Positions 1 to 7,544 of a DNA stretch of 64,000 bases are shown in pieces. Both the position numbers and the translations under genes were made by a program. Origin of the DNA: Phycisphaerae bacterium. GTDB lineage: Bacteria; Planctomycetota; Phycisphaerae; Tepidisphaerales; Tepidisphaeraceae. Position 1 is the first letter of the stretch. Every line of letters begins with the position of its first letter. The stretch covers positions 1-64,000 of the forward strand of contig JAICIO010000014.1 in NCBI GenBank assembly GCA_025924315.1. Direction: 5' to 3'. Below the pieces are notes generated by a model, which worked only from the letters and a program-made list of their open reading frames with translations, searched no databases and had not been told where the DNA came from.

Positions 1-672
1 CTGCTTGCTGACCGGCTTGATGCCGATGCCGACCTGCAGCGTTTCGTCCGATCCATGCCCGAGCTGCTTGCGCCAATCGGCGACTTTCGCTTCGGTGCCG
101 AAGCGCACCTTGCCGAACGACTTTGGGTCCGATTGCTGCAGGAAGTCGAGCACCTTCTTCGCTTCAGCGCTTCCGGCGGCGTATTCGATGCCCGCGTAGA
201 TGTCCTCCGTGTTCTCGCGGAAGATCGTCATGTTCACTTTTTCCGGATGCTTCACGGGAGAGGGAACGCCATTGAAGTACTGCACCGGCCGCAGGCAGAC
301 GTAAAGATCCAGCATCTGCCGCAGCGCGACGTTGAGCGAGCGAATCCCGCCACCGACGGGCGTGGTCAGCGGCCCTTTGATGCCCACGAGGAAATGCTTG
401 AACGCATCGACCGTGTCGTCCGGTAGCCAGTTGTTGAACTTCTTAAAGCTCTTTTCGCCGGCGTAGACTTCCATCCACGCGATCTTCTTCTTGCCCGCGT
501 ACGCCTTCGCAACGGCGGCGTCGAACACGCGTACGGACGCGCGCCAGATGTCCGGCCCGGTGCCGTCGCCTTCGATGAACGGAATGACCGGATTGTCCGG
601 CACATTCAGCTTGCCATTCGAGATCGAAATCGTTCCGCCGGCGGGGGCCTTTACGTCTTTAAAATTGGGCAT
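1..672 (-). CDS. icd: Isocitrate dehydrogenase (NADP+), 5' part, cut by window edge
   Basis: TCA-cycle enzyme that oxidatively decarboxylates isocitrate to 2-oxoglutarate. The 224 visible residues follow the E. coli-type Icd closely: an [11 protein letters not shown] nucleotide/substrate region near residue 40, the [20 protein letters not shown] block that includes the substrate-binding serine, and [16 protein letters not shown]. The ATG at 672 has an AAGGAAA ribosome site about 8 bases upstream. The C-terminal half lies beyond position 1, so cofactor-specificity residues cannot be read. The NADP assignment rests on overall similarity to the E. coli type. Confidence 0.93.
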   Translation of the reverse strand, partial: MPNFKDVKAPAGGTISISNGKLNVPDNPVIPFIEGDGTGPDIWRASVRVFDAAVAKAYAGKKKIAWMEVYAGEKSFKKFNNWLPDDTVDAFKHFLVGIKGPLTTPVGGGIRSLNVALRQMLDLYVCLRPVQYFNGVPSPVKHPEKVNMTIFRENTEDIYAGIEYAAGSAEAKKVLDFLQQSDPKSFGKVRFGTEAKVADWRKQLGHGSDETLQVGIGIKPVSKQ

Positions 673-735
673 TTTTCGTTTCCTTTCAGGGCGGAGCAAG
701 CTAAACGTGGGGGGTGGGGAAGTCAACTTGTAGAG

Positions 736-766
736 TAACGATGAAGGATGAAGGACGAAGGATGAA
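736..766. repeat. Solo arm of an 'aaggatga' repeat
   Basis: Purine-rich GATGAAGGATGAAGGA-type run, the same motif as the arms of the inverted repeat at 36670-36757. Only one arm is present, between the icd start and the next gene. Confidence 0.4.
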
Positions 767-787
767 ACGGGAGGGCATCGTCGCCAA

Positions 788-1786
788 ATGGACATCGTAG
801 GTTACACAATCGAGGAGCTTCGGAAGCTCAACCTCGCGCGCCGTCAACCCACGGGCTTGGAAGCGATCGAAGCCACGTTTCATTTCAAATGTCCTCCGGA
901 TGCGATTGCCCTTGGTGCGGTGTTCGGAACTGCCGTCATCAACGACTTCGAGCAGTTCGACGCTCCGCGTGTGATTGAGGAAACAGAGCGGCTTCGGGCT
1001 TGGGGCGGATCGCAGACGCAGGTGGTGATCGGAACGCTCGAAGGTTATCTCGTCGCGTATGAGTTCGGATTACCGAAGCCGCGCATGAAGGCGATTGAGA
1101 CCGGCGAACTCGCGGCATTCGACTACACCGGGCTCATCCTCGAGCAAATCGAGCGGGTCCGTTATCGCGACGTGCGCACGGCATTGGAGAAGCAGCATCG
1201 GGATCTCACCGCCAAGTCCGCTCACCAGTGGCGACATCGATGGAACCGTGAAGAGCTTGCAGCGATCGATGCGGAATTGGATCGCGGGAAGCAAATCCCG
1301 GACGGCTTGCCGCGCGACGAAGACGATGATGTGAATCGAAAGCCGTTACGCGATCTGCGGGGCATCGTGCGACAGATCAAGCCGTATTCGGGACAGGCGG
1401 AGCGGCCGGTGACTTTCGCGCGGTTTGATCGGACCGATTTCTCCTTTTGTGAATGGGTCTTCGATCGAATCGACGCCCGCGACTGCGTCTTCCGCGGGGC
1501 GACGATGGGTTGCTATGACAGCCGCTTCGATCACTGCGATTTCACGATGATTGATACGGACCAGTCACACCGGAACCTTCTCCAAGGCGAGTTCGTCGAT
1601 TGCGATTTCACGCGCGCTCGGATGCCCGAGTGCGGGATGTACGGCCGGTTCGTCCGGTGTAACTTCTCGGCCGCCAACCTCTGGCGGGCTCAGCCACACG
1701 ACTCGACGTTCATCGACTGCACCTTCAACCACAACCGCTTCGGCGGCGACGCGCGGCATTGGGACGAGAAGCGAGCGCCTTGGTAA
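788..1786 (+). CDS. Pentapeptide-repeat-like protein of unknown function
   Basis: A 332-residue protein with no signal peptide or membrane segment. Residues about 1-200 are a charged domain I do not recognise. Residues about 220-320 contain regularly spaced Phe/Cys/Asp units ([58 protein letters not shown]), the A(D/N)LXX-like spacing of a pentapeptide-repeat beta-helix. The repeats are degenerate, so the fold is inferred. Function is unknown. The gene stands alone, divergent from icd. The nearest GAGGG is about 12 bases before the ATG, so the start is only moderately certain. Confidence 0.7.
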   Translation: MDIVGYTIEELRKLNLARRQPTGLEAIEATFHFKCPPDAIALGAVFGTAVINDFEQFDAPRVIEETERLRAWGGSQTQVVIGTLEGYLVAYEFGLPKPRMKAIETGELAAFDYTGLILEQIERVRYRDVRTALEKQHRDLTAKSAHQWRHRWNREELAAIDAELDRGKQIPDGLPRDEDDDVNRKPLRDLRGIVRQIKPYSGQAERPVTFARFDRTDFSFCEWVFDRIDARDCVFRGATMGCYDSRFDHCDFTMIDTDQSHRNLLQGEFVDCDFTRARMPECGMYGRFVRCNFSAANLWRAQPHDSTFIDCTFNHNRFGGDARHWDEKRAPW

Positions 1787-1817
1787 TGACTCACAATCCG
1801 GAACGCATTAAGAAATT

Positions 1818-1857
1818 ATGATGCGCCGTGATGCGCTATGATGCGCCATGATACGCC
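1818..1857. repeat. Four tandem 10-bp repeats
   Basis: Four contiguous units ATGATGCGCC, GTGATGCGCT, ATGATGCGCC and ATGATACGCC. They sit between the 3' ends of two convergent genes and next to a perfect palindrome. Confidence 0.85.
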
Positions 1858-1860
1858 CTT

Positions 1861-1884
1861 GACATCGACTGCCGCATCGATGTC
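1861..1884. repeat. Perfect 8-bp inverted repeat
   Basis: GACATCGA, an 8-base spacer, then TCGATGTC. It lies 3 bases after the 10-bp tandem repeats and before the stop of the minus-strand gene ending at 1906. There is no T-run, so it is not a typical Rho-independent terminator. Confidence 0.7.
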
Positions 1885-1905
1885 GGGTAGTGGTATACTC
1901 TGGCC

Positions 1906-2142
1906 CTAGTCAGTCCTTCGGCACCACTCCGCCATTCCCACAGAAACGATCAATGCGCCGCTGACAACTAGGCCCGTCCCAAAAGTCGCCCAACGGGTTT
2001 CAGCGTCACTCCGCATAACAAGTTCTATGTCGCTCACCGTGTAGGAACCCGGAGTAACGATTGCGTGGGCGCAGAAAAACACGACCACTCCGACTACCGC
2101 AATGGCCGAGCCGATCAAAATGGTTTTTGTGGATCGTTTCAT
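1906..2142 (-). CDS. Small two-helix membrane protein
   Basis: A 78-residue protein with two predicted membrane helices: residues about 8-27 (ILIGSAIAVVGVVVFFCAHA) and about 52-69 (FGTGLVVSGALIVSVGMA), with a short polar loop between them. No family recognised. Its ATG overlaps the stop of a 31-codon reading frame upstream (ATGA), which suggests translational coupling. Hydrophobicity and codon pattern look like a real gene, but there is no functional evidence. Confidence 0.6.
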   Translation of the reverse strand: MKRSTKTILIGSAIAVVGVVVFFCAHAIVTPGSYTVSDIELVMRSDAETRWATFGTGLVVSGALIVSVGMAEWCRRTD

Positions 2143-2234
2143 TCTTGCGTCTTCTTCTTCGCGGGCTTGTAGTCCGTCAGCCGCCCGCCCAGCATCTTCT
2201 CTTCGTTCTCTAGCATCTCAACAAAGTCCACCAT
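2139..2234 (-). CDS. 31-residue ORF coupled to the downstream membrane protein
   Basis: A short frame starting MVDFVEMLENEEKMLGG and ending KPAKKKTQE. Its TGA overlaps the ATG of the gene at 1906-2142 (ATGA). The peptide is charged and could form a helix. There is no clear ribosome site, and an in-frame stop lies 12 codons upstream. It is either a genuine small leader gene or the surviving 3' end of a decayed gene. The 220 bases upstream (2235-2457) hold nothing else I can support. Confidence 0.35.
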   Translation of the reverse strand: MVDFVEMLENEEKMLGGRLTDYKPAKKKTQE

Positions 2235-2457
2235 CGTCGAATGTCGAACCCAAAAATATACCGAACATTAGGCGTGCCGGTCAATCCAAAAATTGCGGAA
2301 TCGCTCTGTTGTAGAACTGACAGGAGACGCTCGGCGTACGTGAAGAATCCGTCTTGCTCCGTCTGCATTTCTGCCGATTGCGCTGGACATCGATTGAATC
2401 GACTTGTAGCTTCGAGTCCCTCACGGGCACTCTTCTCGTACAACGAATGGGGTTCTG

Positions 2458-2664
2458 ATGCGAAAGCACCTTCCGGGCACGCGGGAATTGTTCATCTTCG
2501 CCATCCTCGCGGTGGTTCTGTCGATTATCGTAAGGTTCGCGTCGCATCCGGATACGGCGCTTTCTTTGCTGGCCGCGCCCCTGTTTGTTTTTGCTGCAGT
2601 CCTTGGGTTGTGGAAATCGGGAAGGCTTCGATCGCTCGAAAGTGATGAGACGATCGGGGAATGA
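2458..2664 (+). CDS. Small membrane protein, unknown
   Basis: A 68-residue protein with two hydrophobic segments (about residues 11-26, LFIFAILAVVLSIIVR, and 35-51, ALSLLAAPLFVFAAVLG) and an acidic tail ending ESDETIGE. A GGGG lies 5 bases before the ATG. No family recognised. It stands alone and is followed by a strong palindrome. Confidence 0.5.
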   Translation: MRKHLPGTRELFIFAILAVVLSIIVRFASHPDTALSLLAAPLFVFAAVLGLWKSGRLRSLESDETIGE

Positions 2665-2696
2665 GTCGCTCCCTAAGACATTGAATCAAACTCATT

Positions 2697-2720
2697 TAGC
2701 CCCCGCCGCGGCGGGGGCTA
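2697..2720. terminator. Perfect 24-bp GC palindrome, possible bidirectional terminator
   Basis: TAGCCCCCGCCG followed directly by its complement with no loop, 32 bases after the stop of the small membrane protein and 10 bases before the lpxI ATG. No T-run follows, so the terminator role is only probable. It could also affect lpxI translation. Confidence 0.4.
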
Positions 2721-2730
2721 TATTGTTGAT

Positions 2731-3594
2731 ATGGCGCCGATTGGGCTGATTGCAGGTGAGGGGGTCTTTCCGTTGCTCGTCGCGCGCGGAATGAAAGGAG
2801 CGGGTCGAAAAGTTGTTTGCGCGGCCTTAGCCGGGTGTGCGTGGGACGATCTGCGGAACGAATGCGACGAATTCAAATGGGTCGGAATCGCGCGTCTCGG
2901 GCAATGGGTGAAGGTCTTGCGCGAGGCGGGATGCACGGAAGCCATCATGGTCGGCCGGGTCGTGAAGACCAAGATGTACAGCCGATGGCGTTACCTGCAG
3001 TATATTCCTGACCTGCGAACGCTGAAGTTGTGGCTCACCACGCTGCGGCACGATCGCCGGCCGAATACGATTCTTCAGACGATCGCGAGCGAACTCGCTG
3101 CAAACGGAATCACCTTGATCGACTCCACCGCTTACACCGCCGACCAGCTCGCAACACCCGGCGTGATGACGCGCCGCCAGCCGACCGACCGCCAATGGCA
3201 GGACATCCACTTTGGCTGGGAGCTGTGCCAGAAAATCAGCCGCCTCGACATCGGCCAATCGATCGCAATCCTCAACAAAGACGTGATCGCCGTCGAAGCG
3301 CTCGAAGGCACCAACAGCATGATCGACCGCGCGGGCGAGCTCTGCAAGACCGGCGGATGGACGCTTATCAAAGTCAGCAACAGCGAGCAGGACATGCGCA
3401 TGGACGTGCCCACGATCGGCACGACCACGATCGAAAAACTAGCCCAGGCAAGGGCCGCGTGCGTCGTCCTCGATCCCGGCAAGACGGTCCTGCTCGAAAA
3501 ACAGAAGGTGCTCGAGCTGGCGGACCGGCATAAGATTGCGATTGTTGGGTATGAGAAACGGGAACCACAGATGAACAGAGATCAACACAGATAA
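2731..3594 (+). CDS. lpxI: UDP-2,3-diacylglucosamine pyrophosphatase LpxI (DUF1009)
   Basis: Hydrolyses UDP-2,3-diacylglucosamine to lipid X in lipid A synthesis, as the LpxH alternative used by many non-enteric bacteria. It is 287 residues long, close to family length. Family blocks are visible: GLIAGEGVFPLLVARG at the N-terminus, then RQPTDRQWQDI, IAVEALEGTNSMIDRAGEL, and DMRMDVPTIGTTTI in the C-terminal domain. The last residues (EPQMNRDQHR) are encoded by an inverted repeat that starts at 3561 and also supplies the stop. This tail is probably not native. No other lpx gene is in the window. Confidence 0.88.
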   Translation: MAPIGLIAGEGVFPLLVARGMKGAGRKVVCAALAGCAWDDLRNECDEFKWVGIARLGQWVKVLREAGCTEAIMVGRVVKTKMYSRWRYLQYIPDLRTLKLWLTTLRHDRRPNTILQTIASELAANGITLIDSTAYTADQLATPGVMTRRQPTDRQWQDIHFGWELCQKISRLDIGQSIAILNKDVIAVEALEGTNSMIDRAGELCKTGGWTLIKVSNSEQDMRMDVPTIGTTTIEKLAQARAACVVLDPGKTVLLEKQKVLELADRHKIAIVGYEKREPQMNRDQHR

Positions 3595-3679
3595 GAGGAG
3601 AGAAGAGAGAAAGGACGCGCTATTCTCTCGTCTCTCATCCCTCATTTATCTGTGTTCATCCGTGTTCATCTGTGGTTCC
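3561..3679. repeat. Palindromic repeat, 'accacagatgaacac' family
   Basis: Imperfect inverted repeat. The left arm starts GGAACCACAGATGAAC and the right arm ends GTTCATCTGTGGTTCC, with a purine-rich centre. It overlaps the lpxI 3' end and reaches to 16 bases before the next start codon. Confidence 0.85.
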
Positions 3680-3695
3680 GATTCCGGAGTCGAAG

Positions 3696-4157
3696 ATGTT
3701 CCTCTCCCGCGATTATGTTGGCGAAGACAATCCGCGCGTGATCGCGCAGAAGCGCGGGCAGGACTACACCATCTGGGGGCTGATTGGCCAGGGCATCGCG
3801 GCGATCATGCTCTTCTCGTCGCCGGATCCGTCGATCGAACTCGTGGTCTGCGGTGGCCTACTTCTCGCCCTGGCGACGCCCGTGCTCCTCGTCGGATGTT
3901 TCCGCCACGCGAAGCACAAGCATTATCCGTACGTGCTTGGCATCGCGATGGGATTGCTCAGCTTGCTGGGCGTGATCGTGCTGCACATGCTGCCGGATCG
4001 GTTCGCGTGGACGCGGCGGAAGACGGGCTTTGATGTCGTGATGCCGAAGCGCGCTTCGACGCTCTGGGCGGCGACGGAAGAGGACTTCGCCAAGAACACC
4101 CCGGCCGCCCGTCCCGTCGTCAACTACATGCAGAACGTCAACGTCGATGACGATTAA
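3696..4157 (+). CDS. Membrane protein, unknown
   Basis: The chosen ATG (first residues MFLSRDYVGEDN) has GGAG 7 bases upstream. An in-frame start at 3672 would lie inside the preceding repeat and is rejected. The 153-residue product has three predicted helices: about residues 25-42 (IWGLIGQGIAAIMLF), 47-65 (LVVCGGLLLALATPVLLVG) and 78-96 (YVLGIAMGLLSLLGVIVLH). A soluble C-terminal tail follows. No family recognised. The last 11 bases overlap the moaD-like gene, so the two are probably co-translated. Confidence 0.65.
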   Translation: MFLSRDYVGEDNPRVIAQKRGQDYTIWGLIGQGIAAIMLFSSPDPSIELVVCGGLLLALATPVLLVGCFRHAKHKHYPYVLGIAMGLLSLLGVIVLHMLPDRFAWTRRKTGFDVVMPKRASTLWAATEEDFAKNTPAARPVVNYMQNVNVDDD

Positions 4158-4392
4158 GCTGAAGTTCTTCGCGATCCTGCACGACCTCGCCGGCGTTCGG
4201 GAGAGCGCGCTGGAATTGCCGGAAGGCGCAACCGTTGCGATTGCGGCAGATGCAATCGCGCGACAATTTCCGACGATTACCAAACACCTCCCGCGCATCG
4301 CGTTTGCGGTGAATCAGGAGTATCGATCGAAGGAGACCGTTCTGCGCGAGGGCGATGAGATCGCGCTCATCCCGCCCGTGAGCGGCGGGTGA
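4147..4392 (+). CDS. moaD: MoaD/ThiS-family sulfur carrier protein
   Basis: An 81-residue ubiquitin-like protein starting MTIKLKFFAILHDLAG and ending PPVSGG. The C-terminal Gly-Gly is the thiocarboxylation site of MoaD, the small subunit of molybdopterin synthase, which donates sulfur to precursor Z with MoaE. Length and the EGDEIALIPPVSGG ending fit the family. It overlaps the upstream membrane-protein gene by 11 bases. No moaE, moeB or other molybdopterin gene is nearby, so another sulfur-carrier role is possible. Confidence 0.82.
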   Translation: MTIKLKFFAILHDLAGVRESALELPEGATVAIAADAIARQFPTITKHLPRIAFAVNQEYRSKETVLREGDEIALIPPVSGG

Positions 4393-4471
4393 CAAAGATC
4401 AAATCGGCGAAGTTTATCCTACGTTTTTCGATCCATGTCCGTTAACATTTGATCGGACCGGAGCCCCCACC

Positions 4472-4690
4472 ATGAGCGTGCGCGCAGTATACGAAAACGG
4501 TGTCTTCAAGCCGGCTACGCCGGTTAATCTTCCGGAACGCGCTGAGGTGGAACTTGAAATCGTGTCTCGACGAGATCAGGCAGGCACAGACGAGTCACCG
4601 GCTGCTCCATCCATCTCTCAGATTCTCTCGCGTCGCTATCGAACCGGCCAGACAGACGCCGCCGAACGTCACGACGAACATCAGCCATGA
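4472..4690 (+). CDS. DUF104 (AF2212-like) antitoxin
   Basis: A 72-residue protein whose first 30 residues (RAVYENGVFKPATPVNLPER) match the short beta-stranded DUF104/AF2212 antitoxin family. The rest is a polar, Ser/Arg-rich tail, which in such antitoxins binds the toxin. The stop overlaps the start of the PIN-domain gene (ATGA), the usual antitoxin-toxin arrangement. It probably represses its own operon; no operator was identified. Family assignment rests on the N-terminal motif and gene order. Confidence 0.75.
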   Translation: MSVRAVYENGVFKPATPVNLPERAEVELEIVSRRDQAGTDESPAAPSISQILSRRYRTGQTDAAERHDEHQP

Positions 4691-5088
4691 GACAAATGCT
4701 TCTCGATACGGTGGGGCTCATCGCGCTTTGGGAAGAAACCGATCAATGGCATTTGGCGGCCGAGCGCGCGATGGCGTCCCTCGATCTGCAGCAAGTTCGG
4801 CTCGTTACAACGCCACTGATTCTCGTCGAATGTGCAAACGTTGCCGCCCGCAAACCGTATCGACGCGATGTGGAGCAGCTTCGACGCCGGATGATTGTGG
4901 ACCAAACGGTCGTGGTGCCGACCGACGCCGAATACGAACAAGCCTGGCGTGATTACGCCGCGGGCAGCGTAGGTAACGCCGGAATCGTCGACCACACCTC
5001 ATTCATCGTGATGCGCCGGTTGCAGATTACCGAGGCATTCACCAATGACCGGCACTTTAAAGCGGCAGGATTCGAAACAATGTTCTGA
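4687..5088 (+). CDS. VapC-like PIN-domain ribonuclease toxin
   Basis: A 133-residue PIN domain. Acidic metal-binding residues fall at the expected places: D7 (LLDTVGLIAL), E48 (LILVECANVA), D102 (GIVDHTSFIVM) and D121 (FTNDRHFKAAGF). The toxin is expected to cleave RNA and to be neutralised by the DUF104 protein encoded just upstream with a 4-base overlap. RNA target unknown. The family call is firm, but activity in this organism is inferred. Confidence 0.85.
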   Translation: MRQMLLDTVGLIALWEETDQWHLAAERAMASLDLQQVRLVTTPLILVECANVAARKPYRRDVEQLRRRMIVDQTVVVPTDAEYEQAWRDYAAGSVGNAGIVDHTSFIVMRRLQITEAFTNDRHFKAAGFETMF

Positions 5089-5125
5089 ATTAAGCCGTGA
5101 ACCTTGTGACGGATCTTGGCGACGT

Positions 5126-6076
5126 CTAACGCCCGCCGAAGTCGCGGACGAGGGCGTGCAGGGCGTTCTTCACGTCGTCCTTGGTTCCGACGGCGACGAA
5201 GACGCGGAAGTGATGATCGCCTGGCGTCACTTTCGTCGGGCTGCGCAGGCGGAAGACGCAGTTCCACTTCACGACTTTTTCAGGATTGAACTCAAAGCGG
5301 CCGTAGCCGGGTTTCGGTTGATCCGGCGAGAACACGCCCATCGCGTATCTGCCGTCCTCCGTCGCGTACACGACGGGGAATTCCTGTTCGCCGGGGCCTG
5401 CGTCTAACGGCTCGAGCTTGTCGTCGCGGGGGACGTATTTCCAGAAGTGATCGAACTCCATTGGCATGTACGCCGTCAGCGCTTCGAACTGCGCGAGCGT
5501 GTGCCGCTCATTCGGCGGCATGGTGAACGTGACGTTGTAATCGATCACCTGGCTGAGATTTTTATAACCGATGTGCACGCGCTTGGAGACGAAATGATCG
5601 GAGAGAACCGTGTCATTGAGCGCCGGATGGCCGGATGATTTCTCGCCGGGCGCGAGCCAGAACGCCATCTGCGTTTTCGTGCGCAGCTCAGGGCCATTCG
5701 CGCTGATGCCGAGGAGCTTGCTCGATGAGGTCGGACCGATGTCATCCTTGCGCGAACCGGCTTCGGTGGGGTTGAAGCGCTCGGACCAGAACTCGCCGGG
5801 CTTGGCGAGGTCGAAGCTATCGGCCGACTGCAGCTCGCGGCCGTGATCGTGCGCGTCGATGAACTCTTTGCCGTTCCAGGTGAGCGAGCCGATCGCGCCG
5901 GCGAGTCGATCGGTGGTGGTGATCACGATCTCCGAAGGCCCGGCCTTTGCGCGAATGACCGCGTCACCGTTCACCGGCGCGGCAGTTGTTGGCTGCGCAA
6001 AGACTGATCCGCAAAGTAATCCAAGCCCCGCAGCAATCGACAGCCATCGTCGGATAAGTGTGTTTTCGCAACGCAT
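5126..6076 (-). CDS. Secreted protein of unknown function
   Basis: A 316-residue protein with a clear signal peptide (basic MRCENTLIRRW, hydrophobic LSIAAGLGLLCGSV, cleavage near VFA-QP). The mature part is beta-rich, with motifs such as NGKEFIDAHDHGRELQSA and MPMEFDHFWKYVPRD. The NGKEF..HGRELQ stretch recalls galactose-mutarotase-like folds seen in planctomycete carbohydrate-associated proteins, but I cannot name the family. It is probably periplasmic or surface-located, and may belong with the glycan-related genes elsewhere in the window. Confidence 0.7.
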   Translation of the reverse strand: MRCENTLIRRWLSIAAGLGLLCGSVFAQPTTAAPVNGDAVIRAKAGPSEIVITTTDRLAGAIGSLTWNGKEFIDAHDHGRELQSADSFDLAKPGEFWSERFNPTEAGSRKDDIGPTSSSKLLGISANGPELRTKTQMAFWLAPGEKSSGHPALNDTVLSDHFVSKRVHIGYKNLSQVIDYNVTFTMPPNERHTLAQFEALTAYMPMEFDHFWKYVPRDDKLEPLDAGPGEQEFPVVYATEDGRYAMGVFSPDQPKPGYGRFEFNPEKVVKWNCVFRLRSPTKVTPGDHHFRVFVAVGTKDDVKNALHALVRDFGGR

Positions 6077-6131
6077 ATCGATACGAAACGGTGAGAGCGA
6101 ACCATTATTGCATCGTTAACCCTGCAAGCGT

Positions 6132-6306
6132 GTCATCCTGAGCGCATGTGATCTTTTGGGTGGTGAGGGCATCTTGCCCTCGCATTTGCGGCTATAGCCG
6201 CGCTTGCGAGGGCAAGATGCCCTCGCCACCACGTTGAAAAAGTCTCAAGCTCTGAGCGCAGCGAAGGATCTCGAAATATCGAGATTCTTCGCTTCGCTCA
6301 GAATGA
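6132..6306. repeat. 'Hatcctgagcgaagcg' palindrome interrupted by a second element
   Basis: Left arm TCATCCTGAGCGCA is broken at 6146. It resumes at 6252 with CTGAGCGCAGCGAAGGATC, and the right arm GATTCTTCGCTTCGCTCAG follows. CTGAGCGCA is present on both sides of the inserted block (6138-6146 and 6252-6260). The intact relative is at 25509-25587. Confidence 0.8.
6160..6232. repeat. Palindromic repeat, 'ggtggtgagggcatctt' family
   Basis: Left arm GGTGAGGGCATCTTGCCC and right arm GGGCAAGATGCCCTCGCC, with an inner palindrome GCGGCTATAGCCGC. Same family as 45341-45411. It sits inside the larger element at 6132-6306. Confidence 0.9.
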
Positions 6307-6325
6307 CGGGGGAGATCTGGTGCGG

Positions 6326-6691
6326 CTACCTCGTCGTCCACACCGGCGGTGGGGTGATCGCGTCTTCGGGGCGGGCGCCGGAATCTTTGCGGCCACTGCC
6401 TTCGAAGCGGCTGACGATCTGCACTTCCATATCCTGGTCGCAGAGGATCTGGCAGCTGAGGCGCAGGCCGTTCTGGCCGAGCAGGCCTTTTGCTGCCAGC
6501 ACGTCCTTTTCGGCTTGCGTCATCTTCTGCGGTTCGCCGGAAACGAACTGCACGCGGCAGGTGGTGCACTTGGCGAAACCTCCGCAGGCGTGGAGCTGAT
6601 CGATCTTGCATTCGTCGATCAGCGCGTTCACGAGGCGCTTGGTCGGCGCGATTTCACATTCCCCGCCATCTTTGATCTTAAGCTTGGGCAT
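6326..6691 (-). CDS. 2Fe-2S ferredoxin
   Basis: A 121-residue beta-grasp ferredoxin carrying one [2Fe-2S] cluster. Candidate ligands are C36, C42 and C45 (ACGGFAKCTTC, C-x5-C-x2-C spacing as in adrenodoxin/Isc-type ferredoxins) and C80 (LRLSCQIL). It transfers electrons in the cytoplasm; partner unknown. ATG 6691 is chosen because AAGGA lies about 9 bases upstream; a TTG two codons earlier would sit on top of that site. The Pro-rich tail is unlike the family. It lies 24 bases after the secreted-protein gene at 6716-7405, so the two may be co-transcribed. Confidence 0.88.
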   Translation of the reverse strand: MPKLKIKDGGECEIAPTKRLVNALIDECKIDQLHACGGFAKCTTCRVQFVSGEPQKMTQAEKDVLAAKGLLGQNGLRLSCQILCDQDMEVQIVSRFEGSGRKDSGARPEDAITPPPVWTTR

Positions 6692-6715
6692 CGGCAAATC
6701 CTTCGATTGAGAGAA

Positions 6716-7405
6716 CTACTTTCCGCTGGGCTGGCTCGATGGTTCCGGCATTTGCGGCGGCGCGAGATACGCGCGCAGCAGGCCATCCAGGTTGAGCTTG
6801 TTCGCGTCGAGCGTGAAGCTTTCGAGATGCGCCCGAAGTTTTTTCGACATGTCGCTGTCGGGCTTGGGCAAGATGCTCTGGTCGCCGGCCGAGACGTATG
6901 CGCTCACCGCCCAACGATGATCCGGTCCGGAGACGAGCAGCTTCTGCATGTACGTCCGCCGATTGTTTCCCACGAGCGAGAGCGACAGGAGAAGCGAATC
7001 GTGTCCGTCCGCCAGTTTTAAATGTTCGGTCTTGGGCTTGCCTTCAATCGTAACGGACTTTTCCTTCTTGTAGCGATCGATAAGGCGATTGGCTTCATCC
7101 TCGAGCGAGTCGGTCGCCTTGGTCAGTCGCTCGACCGAAAGGCCCACGTCGAGCGGCTGCCGCGTTTCGTCCTTGATTCCCTGCTTCGCGATGAAGAGGA
7201 CCATATTCGTCCGCGGGGGGAGATTGGCCCACTTCTGTGGGACGGCGATGCCGAATTGCTCGGTGCGAACGACGTTCCAGTAGGGCCCCGGCTCGACGGT
7301 GGCGTGGAGCGAATCTTTCGTTGAAGGTTGCGAGGCCGGCGCATCCGCCGCCAAGGCGAGCGGGGCGACGAGCGATGCGATCAGAATAAGGATCAAACGG
7401 TTCAT
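6716..7405 (-). CDS. Secreted protein of unknown function
   Basis: A 229-residue protein with a signal peptide (MNRLILILIASLVAPLALA, cleavage before ADAPAS). A Ser/Pro linker comes next, then a compact domain (YWNVVRTEQFGIAVPQKWAN ... GHDSLLLSLSLVGNNRR ... SGPDHRWAVSAYVSAGD). The pattern of a beta-rich domain assessing a 'QFGIAVPQKW' stretch resembles DcrB/PsbP-like folds, but I cannot confirm that. The C-terminus is Pro/Ser-rich. It lies upstream of the ferredoxin gene on the same strand. Confidence 0.7.
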   Translation of the reverse strand: MNRLILILIASLVAPLALAADAPASQPSTKDSLHATVEPGPYWNVVRTEQFGIAVPQKWANLPPRTNMVLFIAKQGIKDETRQPLDVGLSVERLTKATDSLEDEANRLIDRYKKEKSVTIEGKPKTEHLKLADGHDSLLLSLSLVGNNRRTYMQKLLVSGPDHRWAVSAYVSAGDQSILPKPDSDMSKKLRAHLESFTLDANKLNLDGLLRAYLAPPQMPEPSSQPSGK

Positions 7406-7461
7406 TGAACGGATTGTCTCGGAACATTGCAGGCGTCGTCAATGGGAGGAGTCTGTCTCTT

Positions 7462-7542
7462 ATTTAGCCGCGGGGCTCGCCCCGCGCGGTCGCCGCGGAG
7501 GGAAATGACGTTTTCGCGCGGGGCAAGCCCGCGCGGCTAAAT
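7462..7542. repeat. Palindromic repeat, 'tttagccgcgggg' family
   Basis: Left arm TTTAGCCGCGGGGCTCGCCC and right arm GCGGGGCAAGCCCGCGCGGC followed by TAAA. It ends 3 bases before the recQ stop codon, between recQ and the secreted-protein gene. Confidence 0.8.
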
Positions 7543-7544
7543 GA

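Noticed and set aside
1859-1899. TTGACA at 1859 and TATACT at 1894 as a promoter
   Set aside because: The spacer is 29 bases, too long for a sigma-70 promoter, and no gene starts within 500 bases downstream on that strand.
2400-2430. tRNA-like TTCGAGTCC T-loop
   Set aside because: The bases on either side do not form a T-stem and there is no acceptor or anticodon arm.
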